Positions 1 through 5,161 of a stretch of 5,518 nt of DNA are shown here, piece by piece. The stretch is from assembly GCA_003139975.1 (NCBI GenBank), contig PLHN01000051.1:1-5518 (forward strand). The letters are read 5' to 3'. The DNA is from Acidobacteriaceae bacterium. GTDB taxonomy: Bacteria; Acidobacteriota; Terriglobia; Terriglobales; Acidobacteriaceae. The position numbers and the translations under genes are program-made. A model generated the notes under the pieces. The model was not told where the DNA came from and did not search any database. It saw nothing but the letters and a program-made list of their open reading frames with translations. The stretch's first letter is position 1, and each line of letters begins with the position of its first letter.

Positions 1-279
1 CCAGAGTCACGCAGCCTGGCGTTCTGTCTGCATGGCGCGTCACAGAACGACGATGACATCTATGTGATGATCAACGCATACTGGCAAGGGCTTCGGTTCG
101 AGGTCCAGGAGGGTGCGCCCAAAGATTGGGTCAGAATTGTGGACACCGACCTGCCGAGTCCTCACGATTTCTCAGAATGCGGATTGCCGCTGCAGCAGTG
201 GATCTATCAAGTAGCTCCGCGATCCATTGTCGTCTTAATCCGATTCAAAACAAACGCCGTTTCGCTGACAGCTCGTTGA
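1..279 (+). CDS. glgX: Glycogen debranching enzyme (GlgX/isoamylase type), C-terminal fragment
   Basis: The reading frame is open from the first base and ends at TGA 277-279, giving the last 92 residues of a longer protein whose start lies outside the window. The fragment resembles the C-terminal beta-sandwich domain of GlgX/TreX-type debranching enzymes. It shows the core strand SLAFCLHG, then DDDIYVMINAYW, the segment WVRIVDTDLPSP, and a closing YQVAPRSIVVLI strand. This order is typical of the family, in which the end of the protein packs against the GH13 barrel. The enzyme hydrolyses alpha-1,6 branch points in glycogen in the cytoplasm. The catalytic barrel is not in the window, so activity cannot be judged here. 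A start at the internal ATG at position 64 would be misleading, because the similarity continues upstream of it. Family assignment rests on remembered motifs; another GH13 isoamylase-like subgroup is possible. Confidence 0.75.
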   Translation, partial: PESRSLAFCLHGASQNDDDIYVMINAYWQGLRFEVQEGAPKDWVRIVDTDLPSPHDFSECGLPLQQWIYQVAPRSIVVLIRFKTNAVSLTAR

Positions 280-296
280 CAGAATCATTGACGAGC
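271..296. repeat. Inverted repeat overlapping the glgX stop codon
   Basis: GCTCGT at 271-276 is matched by its reverse complement ACGAGC at 291-296. Two G-U pairs and one A-U pair can extend the stem inward to 279/288, leaving an 8-base loop. No run of T follows, so it is a poor intrinsic terminator. It contains two TTGAC words (276-281 and 288-293), so it may be an operator over a promoter or simply chance. Confidence 0.35.
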
Positions 297-318
297 ACGC
301 CGCTGAGAGTGCTAGATT
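288..318 (+). promoter_or_regulatory. Candidate sigma-70-type promoter for the sensor kinase operon
   Basis: TTGACG at 288-293 could be a -35 box. It is followed by TGCTAGATT at 310-318, which resembles an extended -10 (TGn plus TAGATT, four of six matches). The spacer is 19 bases, longer than the preferred 17. A perfect TTGACA at 276-281 lies just upstream but has no good -10 at 16-18 bases. The site would leave a 5' leader of about 110 bases before ATG 435. Acidobacterial promoters are poorly defined, so this is tentative. Confidence 0.25.
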
Positions 319-334
319 AGGAGCGACAACGGAG

Positions 335-349
335 GCACCGGTACGGTGT
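335..349 (+). terminator. Small hairpin, possible terminator or leader structure
   Basis: CACCG at 336-340 and CGGTG at 344-348 form a perfect five-pair stem with a GTA loop, extendable by one G-U pair. A T-rich but interrupted stretch (352-364) follows. It could end transcription from the debranching gene or sit in the leader of the kinase mRNA. The stem is short and the T tract imperfect. Confidence 0.25.
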
Positions 350-425
350 AGTATTTCCTCTTGCGTGTGCCCTCAGGGATTTTGCTGCTGTTTGCGGACT
401 AGATTGTGTGACGCCGTTCGCGACC

Positions 426-431
426 AGGGGA
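426..431 (+). promoter_or_regulatory. Ribosome binding site fixing the kinase start at ATG 435
   Basis: AGGGGA ends three bases before ATG 435. The longest frame would begin at GTG 408, but nothing resembling a ribosome site precedes that codon. Starting at 435 also gives a normal signal peptide, with a short basic N-terminus followed by a hydrophobic core. Confidence 0.6.
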
Positions 432-434
432 GAC

Positions 435-3400
435 ATGGCTTCTCGCCAACCACTTCTGCTTACCTTCAAGTGGCCGCGCCCCACGATTGCGGTCACGTTG
501 GGCTTTTGTCTTACCTGCATAGTGCTATTGGCAGGCACGGTTCACGCCCTCGATCCAAACAAACACATCACCCAGTACATACATACCTCTTGGCGAATAC
601 AAGACGGGTCCCTGCCAGCCGGCATGTTTTCGATCACGCAAACCTCTGACGGCTTCCTCTGGTTTTCAGCACTTGCACAAGGCGTATACAGATTTGATGG
701 TGTTCGGTTTCTTCCCTTTGTTCCCCCTGCCAAGCTTGGTTCGATGCACATAGAAGACATCTTTGCCGATCACTCAGGCGGGCTTTGGGCGATCGGAGAT
801 CATGAAATCGCTCATCTCAAGGATGGCGCCGTCACCGCTCATTTTGACTTAGAAGGAATCGGTGGGCGTGCTGGCATCAGCCGAGATCCCGACGGGTCGT
901 TGTGGATCACGCGAGCCTCCAACAGGGTTTCAGACGCCCCGCTTTGCCATATCACTGACCGCGCCGCGAAGTGTTTTGGAAAGTCCGATGCAATGCCGAT
1001 CTCCCCGGCCAATTCCGTGCTGGCCGATGGAGAGGGTGGTTTTTGGGTTGGAGGACAGACGACCCTTGTCCACTGGCGTGCCGGCGTCTCGCAGATCTAT
1101 CCCATTGAAGGGCTGAAATCCAATACAGGTGATGTGGGGATAAATGGCCTGGCCCGTGGCACCGATGGATCGCTCTGGGTCGGCATAGCTGCAGCAGGGC
1201 CCGGGCTGGGACTTGGACAATTGCGCGACGGGGTGTTTCGCCCCTTCGTAACCCCCAAGTTCGATGGAAGTAAAGTATCAGTCCTCGACATGATTTTCGA
1301 TGGTGGCGGCAGTCTTTGGGTCGCTAGCCTGGGCAAAGGCATCTTCCGCATCCACGGGGATGTTGTGGAGCACTATGGAGGAACAGACGGCCTATCCAGC
1401 GATACGGCATCGGCTCTCTTCGAAGACAGAGAGGGAATCGTATGGGCTGCGACTACGAATGGTATCGACAGCTTTCGCGATCCGCGGATTGCCACTTTTT
1501 CGGCATTGGAAGGATTGGGGAATGATGAAGTAACAGGCGTTCTGGCCAGCCACGATGGCACGATCTGGATTGCGAACGCTGGATCGCTCGATCACATCGT
1601 TAACGGGAGCGTCTCGTCCATCCGCACGGGCAATGGTCTTCCGGGTCATCAAGTGGCCTCAATGATTGAAGATCACGCCGGCAATATGTGGGTGGGCGTG
1701 GATGACGGACTGTACCTGTTCAAGAGTGGACGCTTCCGTCGCCTCTCCGAACCGAATCACAAGCCGCTGGGCCTGGTGGTTGGGATGACCGAGGACGTCG
1801 ATGGGAATATTTGGGCAGAATGCGCAGGCAATCCACGAAAGCTAGTGCGCATCCGGGATTTCCAGGTAGTTGAAGAGTTTACTTCGTCGCAAGTCCCGCC
1901 GGGCCACACGCTCGCGCCCGATCCACGCGGAGGACTTTGGATAGGAACTCTAAAGGGAGACCTTGCGCTGTTCCGGCATGGAGTTGTTGAGAAGTTCCCA
2001 TTAAATCCAAAGGGCAATCCTGTTAGCCACCAGATTATCGCCGACGCAGACGGTTCCGTCCTTGCCGCCTCTGAGGACGGCCTGGTCGGATTGCGGCAGC
2101 ATAAAGTGCAAAGAATGACGAAAAAAAACGGCCTTCCGTGCGACTCCGTAATTTCGTTCATTGAAGACAACGCGAAACGCTGGTGGCTTTATACCGGGTG
2201 CGGCGTGGTTGAACTGCCGGATTCCGAGCTCCAGCGCTGGTGGGCAAATCCAGAGGCAGTTGTTCAAACCCACGTGGATGACGTGTTCGACGGCGCCCGT
2301 CCACAAGGAGGGCCATCTTTCAATTCAGCGGCTTCCACTTCGGATGGGCGGGTATGGTTTGCGAGCGGCTTTGTCTTGCAGATGGTGGATCCGTCCAGGC
2401 TCTCGGAAAAAGCGCTCCCGGCGCAGGCATACATCGAATCGCTCGTCGCTGACCGACAGGAGTTCAAAGCAACGCCCAACCTCAAGGTTCCGCCCAATCC
2501 GAGGGACTTGCAGATTGATTACACCTCACCTACCTTTTTGATTCCGCAGCAAGTAAATTTTCGCTACCGCCTCGACGGCTATGAACGTGATTGGCACGAG
2601 GCCGGCACGCGTCGCCAGGCGTTCTACACGGATTTGCCTCCGGGAAAGTATTCCTTTCGCGTGATCGCCTGCAATAGTGACGGCGTCTGGAGCGAGAGTG
2701 CCGCTAAGCTGGATTTCTCCATCAATCCCGCGTATTACCAGACGAATTGGTTTCGCGCTCTCTGCGCGTGCATCTTTTTGGCACTGCTGTGGGCGGCCTA
2801 TCAGTTGCGTGTCCGGCAATTGCAACATCAGTTCGATGTGACGCTCGAGGCGCGTGTGAGCGAGCGCACACGGATTGCGAGGGACCTGCACGACACTCTG
2901 CTTCAAAGCGCACACGGGGTGCTGCTCCGATTCCAAACTGTTTCCCAGTTGCTGCCGGATCGCCCGATGGAAGCGAAAGAGAAGCTGGACAATGCGATCG
3001 ACCAGACCGCGGACTTCATCACCGAAGCCCGGGATGAGGTGCAGGGATTGCGGGACTCCACAACACAAAGCAACGATCTGGCAATGGCCATAAGCACGCT
3101 CGGAGAAGAACTCACGACTGACTCAACCAGCCACCGACCTGCATTCCGTGTTGCCGTTGAGGGCGAAGCGCGAAATCTGCATCCCATCCTGCGCGACGAG
3201 ATCTACAAAATTGCTGCTGAAGCGCTGCGGAACGCGTTTCGCCACGCTCAGGCACGGAAGATCGAGGTTGAACTCCGTTATGACAATGAGCAATTCCGGC
3301 TACGGGTGCGGGACGATGGAAAAGGCGTTGATCCAGCAATTCTCTCCGGCCGTGGCAGTGAGGGGCACTTCGGCTTGCCTGGGATGCGGGAGCGCGCCGC

Positions 3401-3533
3401 ACTTATCGGAGGTAAGCTAGTGGTGTGGAGCGAAGTCGATGCCGGCACGGAAGTGGAACTGCGCGTTCCTGCCAGCACCGCCTACGCGACAGCACAGAGA
3501 AGTTCGTGGTTTTCACGCAAGGCGAAGGCATGA
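435..3533 (+). CDS. Periplasmic two-component propeller / Y_Y_Y sensor histidine kinase (HisKA_3)
   Basis: This 1032-residue membrane sensor autophosphorylates on histidine and hands the phosphate to a response regulator, almost certainly the next gene. Residues 17-38 are a hydrophobic signal sequence with likely cleavage after VHA38. About residues 40-680 hold fourteen repeats centred on DG-x-LW-type motifs (DGFLW, DGSLW, EGIVW, DGTIW and others), which fits two seven-bladed propellers. A Y_Y_Y domain follows at about 688-765, with YRLDGYERDW and LPPGKYSFRV. One membrane helix lies at about 773-793, then a linker and the HisKA_3 box RIARDLHDTLLQ with phospho-acceptor H819 and the D820/Q824 pair known in the family for phosphatase activity. 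HATPase_c has N933, DDGKG at 960-964 and GHFGLPGM at 977-984. All catalytic motifs are intact. Ligand sensing in the periplasm is inferred from the layout. In Bacteroides relatives (hybrid HTCS proteins) the ligands are often glycan fragments. Here the ligand is unknown. Confidence 0.93.
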   Translation: MASRQPLLLTFKWPRPTIAVTLGFCLTCIVLLAGTVHALDPNKHITQYIHTSWRIQDGSLPAGMFSITQTSDGFLWFSALAQGVYRFDGVRFLPFVPPAKLGSMHIEDIFADHSGGLWAIGDHEIAHLKDGAVTAHFDLEGIGGRAGISRDPDGSLWITRASNRVSDAPLCHITDRAAKCFGKSDAMPISPANSVLADGEGGFWVGGQTTLVHWRAGVSQIYPIEGLKSNTGDVGINGLARGTDGSLWVGIAAAGPGLGLGQLRDGVFRPFVTPKFDGSKVSVLDMIFDGGGSLWVASLGKGIFRIHGDVVEHYGGTDGLSSDTASALFEDREGIVWAATTNGIDSFRDPRIATFSALEGLGNDEVTGVLASHDGTIWIANAGSLDHIVNGSVSSIRTGNGLPGHQVASMIEDHAGNMWVGVDDGLYLFKSGRFRRLSEPNHKPLGLVVGMTEDVDGNIWAECAGNPRKLVRIRDFQVVEEFTSSQVPPGHTLAPDPRGGLWIGTLKGDLALFRHGVVEKFPLNPKGNPVSHQIIADADGSVLAASEDGLVGLRQHKVQRMTKKNGLPCDSVISFIEDNAKRWWLYTGCGVVELPDSELQRWWANPEAVVQTHVDDVFDGARPQGGPSFNSAASTSDGRVWFASGFVLQMVDPSRLSEKALPAQAYIESLVADRQEFKATPNLKVPPNPRDLQIDYTSPTFLIPQQVNFRYRLDGYERDWHEAGTRRQAFYTDLPPGKYSFRVIACNSDGVWSESAAKLDFSINPAYYQTNWFRALCACIFLALLWAAYQLRVRQLQHQFDVTLEARVSERTRIARDLHDTLLQSAHGVLLRFQTVSQLLPDRPMEAKEKLDNAIDQTADFITEARDEVQGLRDSTTQSNDLAMAISTLGEELTTDSTSHRPAFRVAVEGEARNLHPILRDEIYKIAAEALRNAFRHAQARKIEVELRYDNEQFRLRVRDDGKGVDPAILSGRGSEGHFGLPGMRERAALIGGKLVVWSEVDAGTEVELRVPASTAYATAQRSSWFSRKAKA

Positions 3534-3544
3534 AGTAGGAGCTC

Positions 3545-4177
3545 ATGAGCGCCGGCACCTCGCAAGTTCGAATTCTCGTGGTTGACGACCATCCGATTGT
3601 GCGCCAGGGGATCGCCGGTCTGGTTGGCATTCAGACCGATATGGTTTTGGTAGGCGAGGCATCCAACGGACGCGATGCCATTCAGCAATTCCGAACGCAC
3701 CACCCGGACGTCACGTTGATGGACTTGCAGATGCCGGAGATGAACGGCATAGACTCTCTGATTGCGATTCGCAATGAATTTCCCGACGCAAAAGTGATTG
3801 TGCTGACGACATACGCAGGCGATACGCAAATTCTGCGTGCGCTCAAGGCCGGTGCTCAGGCCTACTTGCTCAAGAATACGTTACACAGGGAATTACTGGA
3901 GACGATTCGCGCCGTCCATACTGGAAGGAAGACCCTTTCCCCGGAGGCCTCGTACCAGCTCGCCGAGCATGCGACGGATGACGCCCTGACGCCGGCGGAG
4001 ATCCTTGTCTTGAGACTCATCGCTGCTGGGAATGCGAACAAGCAGATTGCCGATCAGCTTTCAATCACGGAGGAAACCGTGAAGAGTCGAGTCAAGAACA
4101 TTCTCTCTAAACTAGGTGCCAACGATCGAACGCACGCCGCAATGATTGGCTTGAAGAGAGGAATCATCGAGCTGTAG
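3545..4177 (+). CDS. NarL/LuxR-family response regulator
   Basis: This 210-residue DNA-binding protein is the expected partner of the kinase upstream. Only 11 bases separate the two genes, and GTAGGAG at 3535-3541 gives a good ribosome site for ATG 3545. The receiver domain (about 8-125) has the acidic pair D14/D15, phospho-acceptor D60 in LMDLQMPEMNG, the switch residue T88 and the conserved K110. After a short linker, residues 148-205 form a LuxR-type helix-turn-helix, with LTPAEILVLRLIAAG, NKQIADQLSI and EETVKSRVKNILSKL. The recognition-helix position often occupied by histidine (VKSHVKN) is arginine here. The length is standard for NarL/FixJ regulators and nothing is missing. Phosphorylation would promote dimerisation and binding to target promoters. 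The targets cannot be read from the window; the flanking debranching enzyme and DoxX-like genes are only candidates. Confidence 0.95.
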   Translation: MSAGTSQVRILVVDDHPIVRQGIAGLVGIQTDMVLVGEASNGRDAIQQFRTHHPDVTLMDLQMPEMNGIDSLIAIRNEFPDAKVIVLTTYAGDTQILRALKAGAQAYLLKNTLHRELLETIRAVHTGRKTLSPEASYQLAEHATDDALTPAEILVLRLIAAGNANKQIADQLSITEETVKSRVKNILSKLGANDRTHAAMIGLKRGIIEL

Positions 4178-4214
4178 TTCCACCCAGCTTGCTTCCACGC
4201 CATAAAACGCAAAA

Positions 4215-4247
4215 CCCTAAAGAGTGACGATCCGGACTCTATTTGGG
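4215..4247 (+). terminator. Imperfect hairpin after the two-component operon
   Basis: AAAGAGT-side and ACTCTATTT-side arms pair, with CCC at 4215-4217 closing on GGG at 4245-4247. The stem has five perfect inner pairs (4221-4225 with 4236-4240), one bulged A and one T-T mismatch around a ten-base loop. It lies 38 bases after the regulator stop, where a terminator would be expected. No U tract follows, so an intrinsic terminator is only possible. The rest of 4178-4301 shows nothing else I can support. Confidence 0.3.
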
Positions 4248-4301
4248 GCTTCGATTCGCCTCGGCAACAACGGAAACTAGTAACGTCTAGAAGGGTGCGT
4301 T

Positions 4302-4700
4302 TTGCGACGGCTATATTCCACATTCGCTGGCGGTTGGCCTGGCACAGGGTTGCTTCTCATGCGCGTGGTCGTTGGCTCCGCGCTGATTGTGCGCGCGGGC
4401 TTGAGGCTGTGGAGCGATCTACCACCGATGAATGTGACAATTCCGGCTCTGCTCTTAATGGGAGCGGGAATACTGCTAATCGTAGGTTTATGGACTCCAA
4501 TCGTGGGAACTTCGATAGCGTTGATTGAAATCTGGAAGATGCTTACGATAGCCGGGGACAAATGGGTGTGGCTGCTGTTAGGAACTGCCGCTGCCGCTCT
4601 GGCAATGTTAGGACCGGGTTTATGGTCCATCGATGCTCGCCTTTTCGGTTGGAAGCGCATCGAAGCCCCCCCCCGCAAAACGATCTCTCACTCTCGTTAA
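4302..4700 (+). CDS. DoxX-like integral membrane protein (TTG start)
   Basis: The predicted product has 132 residues and four hydrophobic segments, at about 15-35, 45-65, 66-82 and 88-112. The frame begins with TTG 4302, preceded by AAGGG at 4291-4295 with a six-base gap. The next in-frame ATG (4359) would cut into the first helix and drop the RRLYSTFAGGWPGTGLLLMR lead-in that I associate with this family, so TTG is preferred. The four-helix layout with an arginine-rich first helix (RVVVGSALIVRAGLRLW), a GLWTPIVG turn and a C-terminal helix before WSIDARLFG resembles short DoxX-family proteins. That family name comes from a thiosulfate:quinone oxidoreductase subunit, but most members have no established activity. 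The gene is separated from the regulator by 124 bases and probably has its own promoter, though I see none clearly. The tail carries a run of nine C. A generic DUF membrane protein is the alternative. Confidence 0.7.
   Translation: MRRLYSTFAGGWPGTGLLLMRVVVGSALIVRAGLRLWSDLPPMNVTIPALLLMGAGILLIVGLWTPIVGTSIALIEIWKMLTIAGDKWVWLLLGTAAAALAMLGPGLWSIDARLFGWKRIEAPPRKTISHSR
4666..4674 (+). repeat. Homopolymer run of nine C in the DoxX-like gene
   Basis: Nine consecutive C encode most of the Ala-Pro-Pro of the C-terminal tail. Loss or gain of one C would replace the last ten residues with a different, longer tail. On the -1 reading it runs to the TAG at about 4804; on the +1 reading it ends at a TGA at about 4741. 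Only the hydrophilic tail would change. Confidence 0.9.
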
Positions 4701-4773
4701 GACTCCCCATATACCACCAAACTTCTTGCCTCAGAAGAGGGTGACATTCGTTCCCCCCAGAGTCTGCGATTTG

Positions 4774-4786
4774 CCCCGATGTGGGG
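4774..4786. repeat. Short palindrome upstream of the sigma-54-type promoter
   Basis: CCCC at 4774-4777 and GGGG at 4783-4786 flank a five-base centre. The centre lies about 53 bases before the predicted transcription start, somewhat closer than usual for an activator site. It may be chance; the arms are only four bases long. Confidence 0.2.
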
Positions 4787-4806
4787 TCGTCCGGAAAAAG
4801 AAGTAG

Positions 4807-4822
4807 TTGCACAATGCTTGCA
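4807..4822 (+). promoter_or_regulatory. Candidate sigma-54 (-24/-12) promoter
   Basis: TTGCAC, five bases, then TTGCA matches the sigma-54 pattern TGGCAC-N5-TTGCW at every position except the first G of the -24 GG pair, which is T. The spacing between the -24 and -12 doublets is exactly ten bases, the strict requirement of this promoter class. The predicted start of transcription is near 4833, leaving a leader of about 27 bases that contains the AAGGAG ribosome site of the first small gene. The presence of a sigma-54 activator gene 320 bases downstream on the same strand supports the call. The mismatch at a highly conserved G keeps confidence moderate. Confidence 0.45.
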
Positions 4823-4846
4823 TGTTCAAGCCAAGACGGTTGAACA
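4823..4846. repeat. Seven-base dyad over the predicted transcription start
   Basis: TGTTCAA at 4823-4829 and TTGAACA at 4840-4846 are perfect reverse complements separated by ten bases. The dyad begins at the edge of the -12 box and ends at the first base of the AAGGAG ribosome site, with the predicted start of transcription in its centre. It could be an operator. If an mRNA from further upstream covers both arms, it could also be a hairpin next to the ribosome site. A competing short stem pairs GCTTG 4816-4820 with CAAGC 4827-4831. Confidence 0.45.
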
Positions 4847-4859
4847 AGGAGCACTGAGT

Positions 4860-5015
4860 ATGAACTACATTCCCACACAAACCGGCTTTACGAAGTTGGA
4901 AGATTCCGAAAAACTGCTACGAGCGATCTTTCCGAACTATCCCAACCTGGAACCGCGCTATCCAGCGCCAGCTTTGGAACCGATTCCACAGGCCAGCGCA
5001 AACGGGAGCAATTAG
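4860..5015 (+). CDS. Small protein of unknown function (51 aa)
   Basis: ATG 4860 is preceded by a strong AAGGAG at 4846-4851 with an eight-base gap. The frame can be extended up to ATG 4779, but that region contains the promoter and lacks a ribosome site, so the short form is preferred. The 51-residue product has a mixed N-terminal half (TKLEDSEKLLRAIFPNYPNL), which may form a short amphipathic helix. Its second half is rich in proline and alanine (EPRYPAPALEPIPQA) and looks unstructured. There is no signal peptide, membrane segment or metal-binding motif, and I do not recognise a family. The next frame starts two bases after the stop, so the two are probably translated together, and an activator gene follows. 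A structural or regulatory role in that operon is possible but unproven. Confidence 0.55.
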   Translation: MNYIPTQTGFTKLEDSEKLLRAIFPNYPNLEPRYPAPALEPIPQASANGSN

Positions 5016-5017
5016 CC

Positions 5018-5161
5018 ATGTTTCGCATCACTGCCGAAACCTGCCGTGCGTTCACACTCGCCGAAGTTCTAATCATGGCGGCTATGAACGTGGTAACCAG
5101 CGGTTTGCAAAGCTCTGAAAATGCAAAGATCGGAGGAGACTATGGGATGCGCCACGATTGA
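5018..5161 (+). CDS. Small protein with prepilin/pseudopilin-type N-terminus (47 aa)
   Basis: ATG 5018 follows the previous stop by two bases and has GGGAG at 5004-5008, nine bases upstream. The product starts with a short, mildly basic leader and then reads [25 protein letters not shown] is the hallmark start of many type IV pilin-like and type II secretion pseudopilin proteins, with Phe at +1 and Glu at +5 after prepilin peptidase cleavage. Alanine at -1, as here, is tolerated in some pseudopilins. The hydrophobic stretch is weaker than usual, with Asn at +13 and Thr/Ser by +16, and the protein ends only 36 residues after the putative cut. Typical pseudopilins are over 100 residues. It may be a truncated or decayed pilin gene, a true mini-pilin, or a small coupling frame in which the motif is coincidental. 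Its last 20 bases overlap the activator gene. Confidence 0.45.
   Translation: MFRITAETCRAFTLAEVLIMAAMNVVTSGLQSSENAKIGGDYGMRHD
5132..5138 (+). promoter_or_regulatory. Ribosome binding site of the activator, inside the pilin-like frame
   Basis: GGAGGAG lies within the preceding 47-codon frame and ends three bases before ATG 5142. It supports that ATG over the in-frame ATG at 5205, which has no clear site. The position implies translational coupling with the upstream frame. Confidence 0.6.

Noticed and set aside
408..434. GTG 408 as start of the sensor kinase.
   Set aside because: It has no ribosome site, and it adds nine residues before a normal signal peptide. ATG 435 has AGGGGA just upstream.
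1757..2170. A 137-codon minus-strand open frame inside the propeller region.
   Set aside because: It is fully antisense to clear propeller repeats, has a Pro/Ser/Arg-rich composition typical of shadow frames, and has no domain.
2526..3068. A 180-codon open frame on the minus strand across the kinase domain.
   Set aside because: It is antisense to intact Y_Y_Y and HisKA_3 coding sequence, and its translation shows no recognisable domain. It is a shadow of GC-rich coding bias.
4340..4354. TGGCAC followed by TTGCT inside the DoxX-like gene, resembling a sigma-54 promoter.
   Set aside because: The -24 box is perfect, but only four bases separate the two elements instead of five. Sigma-54 promoters do not tolerate this change well, and the site lies inside coding sequence.
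4277..4678. A 133-codon minus-strand frame opposite the DoxX-like gene.
   Set aside because: The + strand frame gives a coherent four-helix membrane protein. The minus translation is low-complexity and arginine/proline-rich, without a domain.
4722..4737. CTTCT and AGAAG as a terminator after the DoxX-like gene.
   Set aside because: The stem has only five pairs, is AT-rich, and has no T tract afterwards. It is too weak to call.
4779..4859. An N-terminal extension of the 51-residue protein from ATG 4779.
   Set aside because: No ribosome site precedes it, and the extension would run through the -24/-12 promoter and dyad. ATG 4860 has a strong AAGGAG.
5106..5128. Direct repeat TGCAAAG at 5106-5112 and 5122-5128 before the activator.
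   Set aside because: Seven bases repeated once inside a coding frame is easily chance, and no other structure supports it.
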